The notes: generated by a model not told the origin, from the letters alone. A stretch of DNA of 64,000 bases from Pseudonocardiales bacterium (GCA_019243635.1 JAFAUB010000023.1:1-64000), one strand, 5' to 3'. Numbered from the stretch's first letter, positions 16,085-25,744 are shown. Made by a program: numbers and translations.

Positions 16085-19000
16085 ATGGGGGCTGAGGTTC
16101 TCGGATCAGCGCCGCGCACGAGAGCGCAGCTGGCCCTGGTTCCGGGTGATCGGTCTGCCGGTGCGGTTCAGTGGCGGGCGTTGGGTCCGGTGGAGGCTGT
16201 GGTCGGTGGGCGGCTGGTCGATTTGGGGCCGCCGCGGCAACGTGCGTTGTTCGGGTTGTTGCTGAGCCGGGTGGATCAGCTGGTGGCAGCCGATGTTCTG
16301 ATCGATGAGCTGTGGTCGGGGGATCCGCCCTCGGCGGCGCTGACGTCGCTGCGGACTTATGTGTCGAACCTGCGGCGGGTGTTGGAGCCGGGCCGGGTGC
16401 CCCGGGCGCCGGCTACGGTGTTGCACACCCGCACGCCGGGTTATCTGTTGGACAGCCGTGGTGCCGAGTTCGACGTGCACCGGTTCGCCGAGCATGCCAC
16501 GGCTGGTCGGGAGGCGTTGGGTCGAGCTGATCCCGGGCATGCGTTGGACGAGTTCGATGCGGCGCTGAGGTTGTGGCGTGGGTGTGCCTATGCCGACATG
16601 TGTGACGCCAGGTGGGCGGCGTCGGATGTGGCGCGGTTGGAGGAGTTGCGGCTCTCGGTGGTCGAGGGGCGGTGCGAGGCCCAGCTGCGGTTGGGTGAGC
16701 ATCACGGGGTGGTGGCTGAGCTGGACGCGCACGTGCGGGCTCATCCGTTGCGCGAGCATGGTTGTGAGCTGCTGGCTCTGGCGTTGTACCGGGCCGGGCG
16801 GCAGGCTGAGGCGCTGGCGGTGCTGCGGGATACCCGGGGACGGCTGGCTGAGGAGCTGGGCCTTGACCCGAGTGTGGCGCTGCGGCGGTTGGAGCAGGAC
16901 ATCCTGGCTCAGGCGGCGACCCTGGACTGGCGCCCGCCGACGTCGACCGCACCCGCCGCGGCCTCGGCGCCGCCGGCACCATCAGCGTCGGCCGGCGAGG
17001 TGGCGCCGCGGCTGCCGGGGGCGTGGAACGTCGGCCCGCGCAACCCCGGGTTCGTCGGCCGGGACGCCACGCTCGCGCACCTGCGTGAGCGGCTGCGCTC
17101 CGGCGGGACGGCCGTGGTGCAGGCGCTGCACGGGATGGGCGGGGTGGGCAAGACCCAGGTCGCGATCGAGTACGCGCACCGTTATGCCGCCGACTACGAC
17201 GTGGTGTGGTGGGTCAGCGCCGAGGAGACCGGTCTGATCGGTGAGCAGTACGTCGCGCTCGCGGTCGAGCTGAGCCTGGTCCCGCCGCACGCCGACACGG
17301 CCAGCGCCATCGGGGCGTTGCGGAGCTACCTACGAGGGCAGCGCCGGTGGCTGCTCGTGCTGGACAACGCCGAGTCGCCCGCTGACCTGCGTGGCTGGCT
17401 GCTCAACGGCCCGGGACACATTCTGATCACCTCTCGCAACCCTGGCTGGGGGGAGTTCGCCGCCCGGGTCGAGATCGATGTGCTGCCTCGCCCGGAGTCG
17501 GTGGCGTTGATCCAGGTCTCCCGGTCGGGTGTCGGTGCGGTGGAGGCCGGCCGGCTGGCCGAGGCGCTGGGCGATCTGCCGCTGGCGCTGGCCCAGGCGG
17601 CCAGGTTCCTGGCCGAGACCGGCATGCAGGTCGAGCACTACCTGAGCCTGCTGGAGACCCGGGCGGAGGAGCTGCTCGACCAGAGCCCGCCGGAGAGCCA
17701 CCCGCATTCCCTCACCGCGGCGGTCCGGCTGGCTACCGACCGGCTCGCCGAGGTGGACCCGGTTGCGCTCGCTCTGGTGCGCATCGGTGCCTTCCTGGCC
17801 CCGGAACCCATCCCCGCCGGCATGCTGACCCGTCCCCTTGCCGCGGCCGACCGCGACCGGCCGCCGGAGCTTGAGGCGCTGACTGCCGCGGTGGCCAGTC
17901 CGGTGGTGGCGCACCGCAGCCTCGGACGGATCGGCAGCTACGGTCTGGCCCGCACCGACCGGGGGCTCCAGCTGCACCGGCTCACCCAAGCCGTGCTCCG
18001 CGACCAGCTCACCGACGCCGACGCGGCCGCCTACCGTTCCTACGCCCAAGCGCTGCTGGTCGCGGCGGACCCGGGTAACGAGCGGGTCCCGGAGCGCTGG
18101 CCGGGCTGGGCCCGGATCCTGCCGCACCTGCTGGCCACCGACCCGGCCACCAGCACCAGCTCCGACCTGCGGGACCTGGCCTGCCGCGCCGCCTGGTACC
18201 TGTACTACCGCGGTGAGCGTCACCCGGTCCGTGACCTCGCCGAGCACCTCCACCGGCAATGGAGCGACCAGCTCGGCCCCGACGACAGGCACACCCTGCG
18301 GGCCGCTCATATCCTCGTCCTTCTCCTCGCCAGCGTCGGCCCTTACCGCCAGGCCTGCCAGCTTGCGGAGGACACCTTCGCTCGGTGTCGGCGGGTACTC
18401 GGTGACGACGATCCCGACACTCTGTGCGCAGCGCATTTCCTCGCGGTCTGTCTGCACGAGGTGGGCGCGTTCGAGCAGGCGCGGCGGCTCAATGCGGACA
18501 CCCTCGCCCGCAGGCGACGAGTGCTCGGCGACGACCATCTGGAGGTCCAGCGCACGGTCCACTACCTCGCCCGCGACCTGCGCGAGCTGGGCGAGGTCGA
18601 GGCCGCCCGGGCGTTGCACGAGGAAAGCTTCGCCTATGCGCGATGGGTGCTCGGCGAAGACCGCCCCGAGACCATTCTCGCGGCGAGCGAGCTCGGCCGC
18701 GACCTGCATGCGCTCGGTGAGGTCGAGGCGGCGCGACAGCTGCATGAGAGCACCCTCGCCCAAGCGCGGCGAGTACTCGGCGAGGACCATGTCTGGACCA
18801 TGGACAACGCCAAGGGCCTGGCCGGTGACCTGCTCGCGCTCGGTGAGGTCGAGGCGGCGCGACGACTCAGTGCGGACACTCTGACCCGGGCTCGGCGGGT
18901 GCTCGGCGCGGAGAACTCCCTCACCATCGATGTCGCGAACGATCTCGCTACCGCCCTCTGTGCGGTGGGCGAGGTCGAGGCGGCCCGACAGCTCAGCGAG

Positions 19001-19180
19001 GACACTCTCACGCTGTCGCGGCGCGTGTTCGGCGGTGACCACCCCCGCACCCTGAAGGCGACGCACAACCTCACCGCCGCCCGGCGGCTCGCGCACGCAG
19101 CCGAGTCGGCCCGACAGGATGACTCCGGCTCGCGAGGCGAGCAACCCGCCGAAGCCCGTCCCAGGGTTACAGGTCAGTAG
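16085..19180 (+). CDS. SARP-family regulator (BTAD + NB-ARC + TPR)
   Basis: A 1031-residue AfsR/DnrI/RedD-type regulator. Residues about 25-120 are the winged-helix DNA-binding domain (WRALGPVEAVVGGRLVDLG, then ALFGLLLSRVDQLV). Residues about 120-280 are the bacterial transcriptional activation domain (FDVHRFAEHA ... AEELGLDPSVALRRLE). The NB-ARC follows with Walker A GMGGVGKTQ near residue 352, Walker B RRWLLVLDNAE and HILITSRNPGWG. About seven kinesin-light-chain-like TPRs (ARRVLGEDH...LAGDLLALGEVEAAR) end the protein. SARPs activate secondary-metabolite genes. This one lies 140 bases upstream of, and in the same direction as, the ketosynthase operon, so it is very probably its pathway-specific activator. 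Confidence 0.9.
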   Translation: MGAEVLGSAPRTRAQLALVPGDRSAGAVQWRALGPVEAVVGGRLVDLGPPRQRALFGLLLSRVDQLVAADVLIDELWSGDPPSAALTSLRTYVSNLRRVLEPGRVPRAPATVLHTRTPGYLLDSRGAEFDVHRFAEHATAGREALGRADPGHALDEFDAALRLWRGCAYADMCDARWAASDVARLEELRLSVVEGRCEAQLRLGEHHGVVAELDAHVRAHPLREHGCELLALALYRAGRQAEALAVLRDTRGRLAEELGLDPSVALRRLEQDILAQAATLDWRPPTSTAPAAASAPPAPSASAGEVAPRLPGAWNVGPRNPGFVGRDATLAHLRERLRSGGTAVVQALHGMGGVGKTQVAIEYAHRYAADYDVVWWVSAEETGLIGEQYVALAVELSLVPPHADTASAIGALRSYLRGQRRWLLVLDNAESPADLRGWLLNGPGHILITSRNPGWGEFAARVEIDVLPRPESVALIQVSRSGVGAVEAGRLAEALGDLPLALAQAARFLAETGMQVEHYLSLLETRAEELLDQSPPESHPHSLTAAVRLATDRLAEVDPVALALVRIGAFLAPEPIPAGMLTRPLAAADRDRPPELEALTAAVASPVVAHRSLGRIGSYGLARTDRGLQLHRLTQAVLRDQLTDADAAAYRSYAQALLVAADPGNERVPERWPGWARILPHLLATDPATSTSSDLRDLACRAAWYLYYRGERHPVRDLAEHLHRQWSDQLGPDDRHTLRAAHILVLLLASVGPYRQACQLAEDTFARCRRVLGDDDPDTLCAAHFLAVCLHEVGAFEQARRLNADTLARRRRVLGDDHLEVQRTVHYLARDLRELGEVEAARALHEESFAYARWVLGEDRPETILAASELGRDLHALGEVEAARQLHESTLAQARRVLGEDHVWTMDNAKGLAGDLLALGEVEAARRLSADTLTRARRVLGAENSLTIDVANDLATALCAVGEVEAARQLSEDTLTLSRRVFGGDHPRTLKATHNLTAARRLAHAAESARQDDSGSRGEQPAEARPRVTGQ

Positions 19181-19320
19181 CGCCTCAGTAGCCCGCTGGT
19201 AGCCCCGACGAGAACGCCGCTGGCATCGGCACCGAGCAGCGTGGATGGAGCTTACACTGGTGGGTTCACGGTCACGACGACCCGTGCGCCCGACGAGTCG
19301 CCGCGGGACGGGGAGCGCTC

Positions 19321-19599
19321 ATGTCGACAGTGCATGACCAGGCGATTTCTGAGCGGCTCCGGGGAATCGTGGCGAGCGTTCTGGAGATCGACGAGGACGC
19401 TGTGCCGCCTGCGGCGTTGTTCTACGAGGACCTCGCCGCGGACTCGTTGGAGAAGGTCGAGATCGCGGCGCGGGTCGAGCGGGCCTTCGGCGTGCGGCTC
19501 AGCGCCGGCGACGCGGTGCAGCTGCGCAGTGTCAACGACGCGGTGGCGCTGCTGCGGCGAAAGGGTGTGGCGACCGGTCCGGCGGAGGGAGGTCGGTGA
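19321..19599 (+). CDS. Acyl carrier protein 1 of the biosynthetic operon
   Basis: A 92-residue discrete carrier protein. The phosphopantetheine attachment serine is S42 in EDLAADSLEKVEIAARVE, a standard DSL site in a predicted four-helix bundle. A GGGGAG ribosome site precedes the ATG. The stop overlaps the start of the ligase gene (TGATG), so the two are translationally coupled. This suggests the carrier receives the acyl group activated by the ligase. It is first in a row of tightly overlapping genes running to 26477. Confidence 0.9.
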   Translation: MSTVHDQAISERLRGIVASVLEIDEDAVPPAALFYEDLAADSLEKVEIAARVERAFGVRLSAGDAVQLRSVNDAVALLRRKGVATGPAEGGR

Positions 19600-21128
19600 T
19601 GCCTCTGGTGGAGCGGCTGGTCGGCGGACATCTCGCCGAGAAGCGCGGGGACCGCGTCTGCTACCTCGACGCCGATCTCGGTGCGGTGACTTATACCGGA
19701 CTGTACGAGGCCATCCGTGGGTATGCGGGTGCGTTGCGCGCCCGCGGGGTGCAGCCCGGTACGCGAGGTGTGGTGGTAGCCGACGACTCGGTGGCCACCG
19801 TGGTCGCCGTCCTTGGGCTGTGGTGGCATGGGTGCACGCCTGTGCCGGTGAGCCACATGCTCACCGAACCGGAGATCTCCTTCATCGTCCGGGACTGTGC
19901 CGCCCGGTTCCTGCACCTGGACGCGCCGGCGGCGAAGCAGCTCGCGCTGGGCGCGCGGTTCGCGGCCCTGCCGCGACTCACCGGGGACGAGGTTCGCCAG
20001 GCGTTCCAGACCGGGGGCCCGGCCGCGGTGGGCGGCGGGCGGCGGGCCAGTGAGCCGGCGTCGTTCCCGGCCGATGCCGAGGTGCTGGTGCAGTACACCT
20101 CCGGCAGCACCGGTACGCCCAAAGGCGTCCGGCATGGACTGACCGGTATCCGTGCCGCGCTGGACGGGTTCGGCAGTGTGCTGGCCCTGACGCCCGAGGA
20201 TGTCGTGCTCTCCACAGCCAAGCTGTCCTTCGGTTACGGCTTCGGCAACTCGCTGCTCCTCCCGCTCGCCGCCGGCGCCGGCGTGATCCTGCTGCGTGGC
20301 GGGGTGGACGTCTACGTCCTGGCCGCGGCGCTGCGTCGGCATCGACCTAGCGTGTTCTTCTCGGTGCCCCGGGTGTACGCCGCGTTGCTCGACTGGACCG
20401 AGACCGGCTGCGGCTGCGACCTGGAGTCGGTTCGGCTTTGTGTCTCCGCTGGTGAGCATCTACCCCAGGAGCTCGGCGAACGGTTCCACACGACCTTCGG
20501 CGTACCGCTGCTCAACGGGCTGGGGGCCACCGAGGTGGTGCACATCGTGGTCGCGACCCGACCGGAGCGCACCACCCCGGGTTCCCTCGGTCTCCCGGTG
20601 CCCGGAGTGACCGTGACGGTACGCGACGCCGAGGGTCGCGAGGTCCCGGACGGCGCCGAGGGTCGGCTGCACGTCGCCGGACCGTCGGTGATGCTCGGTT
20701 ACCTCGACCGCCCGGAGTCCACTGCCCGCACGCTCGCCGAGTGCGGCGCGTACACCGGCGATATCGCGGCGCGCGCCGCGGACGGCAGCATCCGGTACCT
20801 GTGCCGAGCCGACGACCTGCTGAACCTCGGTGGGTTCAAGGTATCGCCGAGAGAGATCGAGACTGCGGCGCGCAGGGCGCACGGGGTGGCCGACTGCGCG
20901 GTGGTCGGCAGCGTCGACGCCAACGGTCTGGAGCAGGCGATCGCGTACGCGGTGCCGAGCGCGGGCGTATCCGCTGAGGACCTACGCCGGGCGATCACCC
21001 AGGCGTTGCGCGAGCACCTCGCGCCGTTCAAGCGGCCCGCGCGGGTGGAGGTGCTCGACGCGCTGCCGGTGACCTCCACCGGGAAGGTGGCGCGGTTCAC
21101 CCTGCGTGCGGCTGCGGGGCGGCGATGA
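19599..21128 (+). CDS. ANL-superfamily acyl/aryl adenylate-forming ligase, benzoate-CoA-ligase-like
   Basis: A 509-residue adenylate-forming enzyme. The A3 loop is YTSGSTGTPKG at 166-176, A5 is NGLGATE at 306-312, the TGD motif follows, and the catalytic lysine lies in TSTGKVAR near residue 497. The segment AKLSFGYGFGNSLLLPL (about 207-223) closely resembles the signature of benzoate-CoA ligases, so an aromatic acid substrate is the favoured guess; a fatty acid is possible. It would activate a carboxylic acid as acyl-AMP and load it onto CoA or the neighbouring ACP as a starter unit. Starts at GTG 19596 or ATG 19599, the latter overlapping the ACP stop. Confidence 0.88.
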   Translation: MPLVERLVGGHLAEKRGDRVCYLDADLGAVTYTGLYEAIRGYAGALRARGVQPGTRGVVVADDSVATVVAVLGLWWHGCTPVPVSHMLTEPEISFIVRDCAARFLHLDAPAAKQLALGARFAALPRLTGDEVRQAFQTGGPAAVGGGRRASEPASFPADAEVLVQYTSGSTGTPKGVRHGLTGIRAALDGFGSVLALTPEDVVLSTAKLSFGYGFGNSLLLPLAAGAGVILLRGGVDVYVLAAALRRHRPSVFFSVPRVYAALLDWTETGCGCDLESVRLCVSAGEHLPQELGERFHTTFGVPLLNGLGATEVVHIVVATRPERTTPGSLGLPVPGVTVTVRDAEGREVPDGAEGRLHVAGPSVMLGYLDRPESTARTLAECGAYTGDIAARAADGSIRYLCRADDLLNLGGFKVSPREIETAARRAHGVADCAVVGSVDANGLEQAIAYAVPSAGVSAEDLRRAITQALREHLAPFKRPARVEVLDALPVTSTGKVARFTLRAAAGRR

Positions 21129-22261
21129 GCTGGGACATCACCGGCCTCGGTGCCCTCGCCAGTATCGGGTCTGGCCCCGAGGAGATCTTCACCGCGCTGT
21201 GCGACGGTCAGGAGGGGCTGGACACACTGCGCGCGTTCGACCTGAGCCGCTATCGCGCGCACCACGCCTATGAGATCGACGACCGGGCACAGCCCGGACG
21301 CGACGAGCCCTTCCGGGCGACGCGATGGCTGCGTGCCGCGATCGACCAGGCGCTCCGCGACGCCGGGCTCGACGGGGGTCCGAGCCAGTACCCCATGCTG
21401 GTGGGCACCACGCTGCGCGAGCAGCGGTCCGTCGAGCTGTGGTGGCGTGACGGCGTGCCGCTGGACAGCGCTGACCTGTACTTCGGCCCGGCGCTGCGGG
21501 CGTGGTTCGGCACCCCGTGGACCTACACCTTCGCCAACGCGTGCGCGGCCACGCTCTACACCCTGGGCATGGCGGGTGACCTGATCGACCTGGGCCTGGC
21601 CGACACGGTGGTGGTGGCCGGCACCGACGCCATCACCGAGAGCGCTTTCGGGACCCTGGACCGGGTCCAGAACGACACCCCCGATGCGCTGCGCCCGTTC
21701 GACAACGGTCGTCGCGGGATGCTGATGGGTGAGGGTGCCGTCGCGGCCGTGCTGCAGCGACGGGGGACGGGGTCCGTGCCCGCCCGCGCACGGGTGCGCG
21801 CGGTGAGCATGAACTGCGACGCCTCGCACCCGACCGCCCCGACGGCGCTGACCATCTCCTGGGCGATCCGCGACGCGCACCGCCGGGCCGGACTGGGCCC
21901 GGCTGACATCGACGTGGTGATGCTGCACGGCAGCGGCACCCAGTTGAACGACGTCGCCGAGGCGACCGCGCTGTCCGGGGTGTTCGCCGACGCCGACGCC
22001 GCTCCGCTGATGACCGCGATCAAGTCCATGACCGGGCACACGCTGGGCGGGTCCGGTCTGCTCAGCCTGGTCATGGCCGTCCTGTCGTTGCGGCACGGTG
22101 TCGTGCCGCCGATCGTCGGACTGACCGACCCGATCTCCCAGGCTGAGGGGTTCCGGCTGGTGCGGGACCGGCCGGCGCATGCGGACCTGAGGACCGCACA
22201 GGTCAACGCCTTCGGGTTCGGGGGCATCAACGCGGTGGCGGTCCTGGAGCGGGCATCGTGA
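21125..22261 (+). CDS. Ketosynthase 1 (intact Cys-His-His triad)
   Basis: A 378-residue type II beta-ketoacyl synthase. The active-site cysteine is C140 in FANACAATLY, the first histidine H268 in LHGSGTQLND, and K300/H305 lie in IKSMTGHTLGGSG, so the full condensing machinery is present. The C-terminal NAFGFGGINA motif is intact. It catalyses decarboxylative condensation of malonyl-ACP with an acyl chain. The start overlaps the ligase stop (ATGA). The next gene encodes a Cys-less KS, an arrangement like KS-alpha/chain-length-factor pairs of type II polyketide synthases. Confidence 0.92.
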   Translation: MSWDITGLGALASIGSGPEEIFTALCDGQEGLDTLRAFDLSRYRAHHAYEIDDRAQPGRDEPFRATRWLRAAIDQALRDAGLDGGPSQYPMLVGTTLREQRSVELWWRDGVPLDSADLYFGPALRAWFGTPWTYTFANACAATLYTLGMAGDLIDLGLADTVVVAGTDAITESAFGTLDRVQNDTPDALRPFDNGRRGMLMGEGAVAAVLQRRGTGSVPARARVRAVSMNCDASHPTAPTALTISWAIRDAHRRAGLGPADIDVVMLHGSGTQLNDVAEATALSGVFADADAAPLMTAIKSMTGHTLGGSGLLSLVMAVLSLRHGVVPPIVGLTDPISQAEGFRLVRDRPAHADLRTAQVNAFGFGGINAVAVLERAS

Positions 22262-23178
22262 GCGGGCCGGCCGCGGTGATCACGGGAGTCGGGCTGACGC
22301 TGCCCGACTCCGTCGGCGACGTCACTGATCTCTTCGACGTCTCCGCGTCCGAGCGGGGCCTGTTCGACCGGGAGGCGGGCCTGCGCGGGCGGGGCATGCG
22401 GCACAAGGACCGCGCCTCGCGGCTGGCCCTGCGCGCCGCGCGGTCAGCACTGGGCGACGCGGGGCTGCTGGACGCCGAGACCTTCACCGGCCCGGCCGAG
22501 CGCACCGCGGTGGTGGTCAGCTCCAACCTCGGCAACCTGGACAGCGTCTGCTCGTTCGTCGACATCATCGCCCGCGAGACCGTGACCGGGCTCAGCCCCC
22601 TGGGACTGCCGCACACGTCGAGCAACGCCGTCGCGGGCTGGGTCGCGATCCAGTACGGGTTGCGCGGGCCGAATGTGACGGTCTGCAACGGCTCGACCGG
22701 TGGGCTTGACGCGTTGTTCTGGGCGCGCACTCTCGTGGCGGCTCGGCGCAGCGACGTCGCGGTCGTGGTCGGCACCGAGCCGGACACCGAGCCGGTCGCG
22801 CGGCTGCTGCGGCAGCAGGACAGCGGGCCCGCGTTCGACGGTGCGGTGGCCGTCGTCGTCGAGTCAGCCGAGCACGCCCGGCACCGCGGCGTACGGGCGC
22901 GCGGCGTGCTGGCCGGGTACGCGCGCGCGAGGGACCTGTCCGCGGCGATCACCGCCGCGCGGGGACTCGACCCGCGCCCGGTGCAGCTGCTGGATGCGGA
23001 GACGTTCACCACCCGGTTCGGTTACTGCTGTGGAGCGCTCGGCGTCCTGCAGTGCGCGGCAGGCGCCACGAGGCTCGGTCGCGACGACATCGACGCCGTG
23101 CTCGCGACGATCGGCACTGCGGCCGGTGCCGAGGCGGCCGCTGCCCTGCTGCTGGCCCGGGCCGAGGGGGTGGCATGA
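22258..23178 (+). CDS. Degenerate ketosynthase 2 (chain-length-factor-like)
   Basis: A 306-residue thiolase-fold protein related to KS but shortened. The position of the nucleophile is a serine (S146 in TVCNGSTGGLDAL), and neither the HGTGT nor the K...GH motif is present. The N-terminal core (AVITGVGLTLPDS ... AVVVSSNLGNLDS) and the dimer-interface region (SSNAVAGWVAIQYGLRGPNV) remain. Loss of catalytic residues with retention of the dimer core is what is seen in chain length factors, which pair with an active KS. Translationally coupled to KS1 through a GTGA overlap, so a KS1/KS2 heterodimer is the inference. Confidence 0.82.
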   Translation: MSGPAAVITGVGLTLPDSVGDVTDLFDVSASERGLFDREAGLRGRGMRHKDRASRLALRAARSALGDAGLLDAETFTGPAERTAVVVSSNLGNLDSVCSFVDIIARETVTGLSPLGLPHTSSNAVAGWVAIQYGLRGPNVTVCNGSTGGLDALFWARTLVAARRSDVAVVVGTEPDTEPVARLLRQQDSGPAFDGAVAVVVESAEHARHRGVRARGVLAGYARARDLSAAITAARGLDPRPVQLLDAETFTTRFGYCCGALGVLQCAAGATRLGRDDIDAVLATIGTAAGAEAAAALLLARAEGVA

Positions 23179-24425
23179 CCGGCCGTCGAGTGCTCATCAC
23201 CGGGCTGGGCGCGGTGTGCTGCCTCGGCACCGGGGTGGAGGCGTTCTGGCGTGGCCTGTGCGCGGGGGGCGGCCACGCCGAGCCCTTGGCGGACCCGCAT
23301 GCGCACATGCGGTCTCCGTTGATGTACCAGGTGCCACTACCCGATGTTCCCGCCGAACCACGCCGGCTCGGACACGTCCGGCTGGGCGCGGGTCCCCGGA
23401 TGGGCGTGGCGGCCGCGCACGAGGCTCTCACGGATGCCGGCTTGGACCCGCAGGCCCGGCGACGGCTCTCGGTCGTCCTCGGCGTGGAGCTGGGCAACGC
23501 CGACATGCACGAGCGACGCCGCTCCTCGGCGGCGACCCGGGTCGACCCCCGCCGCGGCTCCGATGAGGTCGGCGCGCTGTCCTGCCCGGAGGACGGCGGC
23601 CGGTGGGTTCCGTTGACGGTCACCGCCCCGGCGGTCGCGGCGGCACTCGGGGCGACCGGTGGCGCCGTGAGCCTCGGCGACGCCTGCGCCGCGAGCGGGT
23701 ACGCGGTCGGTTTCGCGGCCGACACGATCCGGGCCGGGGCGGCCGACGTGGTACTGGCGGGCGGTGCTGAGGGCATCAGCCGGGTCAGCGTCGGTGCTTT
23801 CAACCGGCTGGGGGCTGCGGACCCGGTGCGCTGCCGTCCGTTCGACCGGCACCGGCGGGGAACCGTCTTCGGGGACGGCGCCGCCATGCTGGTGCTGGAG
23901 TCCGCGGCGCATGCCGCCTCGCGTGGCCGGGTTCCGTACGCCGAGCTGGGTGGGGCGGGCTGGAGCTGCGACGCCTACCATCCGACCGCGCCCGAGCCCG
24001 AGGGCCGGCAGGTCGTTCGGGCCATGCGCGACGGGCTGGCCGAGGCGGGGCTGGCCCCCGAGGACATCGGCGCGGTGGTCCCGCACGGCACCGGCACCCC
24101 GCTCAACGACGCCGTGGAGAGCCGGGCACTGCGCCGGGTGTTCGGTGATCGCTGTCAGCGGTTACCGCTACTCAGCCTCAAGGCGATGATCGGCCACACC
24201 GGTGGCGCCGCGGGCGCCTTCGGTTGTCTCGCCGCGGCGTTGATGCTCCGGCACGGCCGGGTACCGGCGAGCCCCCCGCTGGAGGATCCGGACCAGGAGT
24301 GCGCTGTGTTCGTGCCACAGCAGGCATCGGTACCGCTGAGCCCGTCCGCCGTGCTGGTCAACTCCTATGCCTTCGGTGGCAACAACGTCTCCCTCGTGCT
24401 CGCCGGGCGGCAGGGCCCCCGATGA
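23175..24425 (+). CDS. Ketosynthase 3 (intact triad)
   Basis: A 416-residue KS. The start at 23175 (MTGRRVLITGLGAVCCLGTG) overlaps the previous stop as ATGA. A longer upstream frame exists but is not family-like. C171 in LGDACAASGYA, H304 in VPHGTGTPLND, K336 and H341 in LKAMIGHTGGAAG complete the triad, and NSYAFGGNNVSLVL ends the fold. It is a typical FabF-like condensing enzyme. It is more conventional than KS1 (HGTGT rather than HGSGT) and is followed by another Cys-less homologue, so the operon appears to hold two active/inactive KS pairs. Confidence 0.92.
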   Translation: MTGRRVLITGLGAVCCLGTGVEAFWRGLCAGGGHAEPLADPHAHMRSPLMYQVPLPDVPAEPRRLGHVRLGAGPRMGVAAAHEALTDAGLDPQARRRLSVVLGVELGNADMHERRRSSAATRVDPRRGSDEVGALSCPEDGGRWVPLTVTAPAVAAALGATGGAVSLGDACAASGYAVGFAADTIRAGAADVVLAGGAEGISRVSVGAFNRLGAADPVRCRPFDRHRRGTVFGDGAAMLVLESAAHAASRGRVPYAELGGAGWSCDAYHPTAPEPEGRQVVRAMRDGLAEAGLAPEDIGAVVPHGTGTPLNDAVESRALRRVFGDRCQRLPLLSLKAMIGHTGGAAGAFGCLAAALMLRHGRVPASPPLEDPDQECAVFVPQQASVPLSPSAVLVNSYAFGGNNVSLVLAGRQGPR

Positions 24426-25420
24426 CCGACATGGTGGTGACCGGGCTCGGCATCGTCGTGCCTGGCGTCGCGAAGCCCACTCAGGCGCTCGACCCGGTAC
24501 CGGCGCACTCGCCCGGCTGGTTCGACGTGGCGGCCGCGCTGCCTGGACGCGGCTACCGGTGGCTGCCCCCGGCCTGCCAGTACCTGCTCGCCGCCGCGCG
24601 GTCGGCCTTGGAGGACGCGGGCGACCCACTCGCCGGCCTGCCCGTCGAGCGGCGCGGCGTGGTGGTCGGCACCAACAACGCGAGCATGGCGCTGATGGAC
24701 CGGATGGACCGGACGATCATCGATGCCGATGCCGCCGAGCTCAGCCCGTTGTCCGCGCCGTTCTTCGCCATGAGCCTGTTCGCCAGTCGGCTGTCCACCG
24801 AGCACCGCATCTGTGGCTTCAACCTCACCGTCAACACCCCGCGAACGGCGGGCCTGGACGCGCTGCAGGTCGGTGCCCGGGCACTGGCGGCGGGCCGGGC
24901 GGAGTTGCTGGTCGCCGGTGCCACCGAGGAGGTGCTGCCGGCGGGCGAGCCAGGCCGTCAGGCCGGCGACGTCGGCGCTGCCGTGCTGGTCTGCGAGCCG
25001 CTCGCCCGGGTCGCCGAGCGGGGTGCCACCGGCTACGGGGTCGTCCGAACCCGAGCGGCGTTCCTCGTTCCCGGCGCAGCCGGAGTCCCCGTCTCGCCGG
25101 TGGACGTCTCGCCGGTGGACGTCTCGACAATGGACTCGAGCTGGGCCGAGGTGTGCGGTGCCGAGTCCCCGTCGGTGGAGGCGGTGCTCGACGACTCCCC
25201 GGTCGGTGCGGCGGTGCAGAGCTGGCTGGCCGCACAGCGCGCGGCGGTGACCTTCACCACGGCCCGGGCCGGCTGCCTCACGCCGCTGCGACGGCTGGTC
25301 GGGCTGCTCGCCACCGGCGCCGTCGACCGGGTGGTCCTCACGGCCGGCGCCGAGGGCAACGTCGCGCTCACCCGGCTGAGGCCCTGCGCGGCGAACACCC
25401 GCGACCCGGCTGGGAGCTGA
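24422..25420 (+). CDS. Degenerate ketosynthase 4 (chain-length-factor-like)
   Basis: A 332-residue KS-fold protein coupled to KS3 by an ATGA overlap. The nucleophile region reads LTVNTPRTAGLDALQVGARA with no cysteine, and both histidine motifs are absent. The N-terminal strand (MVVTGLGIVVPGV) and the helix after the missing nucleophile are conserved, so it is a KS paralogue that has lost catalysis. A short repeat (SPVDVSPVDVST) sits near residue 225. The likely role is as partner subunit of KS3, setting chain length or binding ACP. A decaying gene is less likely, because the frame is intact and overlaps are tight. Confidence 0.78.
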   Translation: MTDMVVTGLGIVVPGVAKPTQALDPVPAHSPGWFDVAAALPGRGYRWLPPACQYLLAAARSALEDAGDPLAGLPVERRGVVVGTNNASMALMDRMDRTIIDADAAELSPLSAPFFAMSLFASRLSTEHRICGFNLTVNTPRTAGLDALQVGARALAAGRAELLVAGATEEVLPAGEPGRQAGDVGAAVLVCEPLARVAERGATGYGVVRTRAAFLVPGAAGVPVSPVDVSPVDVSTMDSSWAEVCGAESPSVEAVLDDSPVGAAVQSWLAAQRAAVTFTTARAGCLTPLRRLVGLLATGAVDRVVLTAGAEGNVALTRLRPCAANTRDPAGS

Positions 25421-25489
25421 TCATGTCGGTGCCACTGCACGCCATCGTCGCTTGAGCACCGCCTACCGTGGATGAAAGGGAGACATCAC

Positions 25490-25744
25490 ATGCGGAACGT
25501 CAGTGTGGACAAGGAAGAACTGCGCGCACTCGTTGCCGACGTGCTCGAGCTCCCTGTGGAGGAGGTGACCGACGACGCGGACTTCGTCAACGACCTGGAA
25601 GTCGACTCGCTCGTGGCATTGGAGATCGCGGTCCGTCTCGAGAAGAAGTACGGCGTGAAGATGACCGACTCGGAGCTGATGACCCTCTCCTCACTGAACT
25701 GGGTGCACCAGTTGGTGAAGAGCAAACTCGATGATGCCGCCTGA
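25490..25744 (+). CDS. Acyl carrier protein 2 of the biosynthetic operon
   Basis: An 84-residue discrete ACP. The start at 25490 follows an AAAGGGAG ribosome site. The phosphopantetheine serine is S40 in NDLEVDSLVALEIAVRLE. It is clearly different from ACP1, so the operon uses two carriers, perhaps one for starter loading and one for elongation. The 69-base gap after KS4 is the longest in the operon and holds a 10-codon frame (25423-25455) of doubtful meaning. The 3' end overlaps the ketoreductase start by 14 bases. Confidence 0.92.
   Translation: MRNVSVDKEELRALVADVLELPVEEVTDDADFVNDLEVDSLVALEIAVRLEKKYGVKMTDSELMTLSSLNWVHQLVKSKLDDAA

Noticed and set aside
25423..25455. 10-codon frame between KS4 and ACP2 as a leader peptide
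   Set aside because: No ribosome site of its own and no attenuator structure seen. Position alone is not enough.
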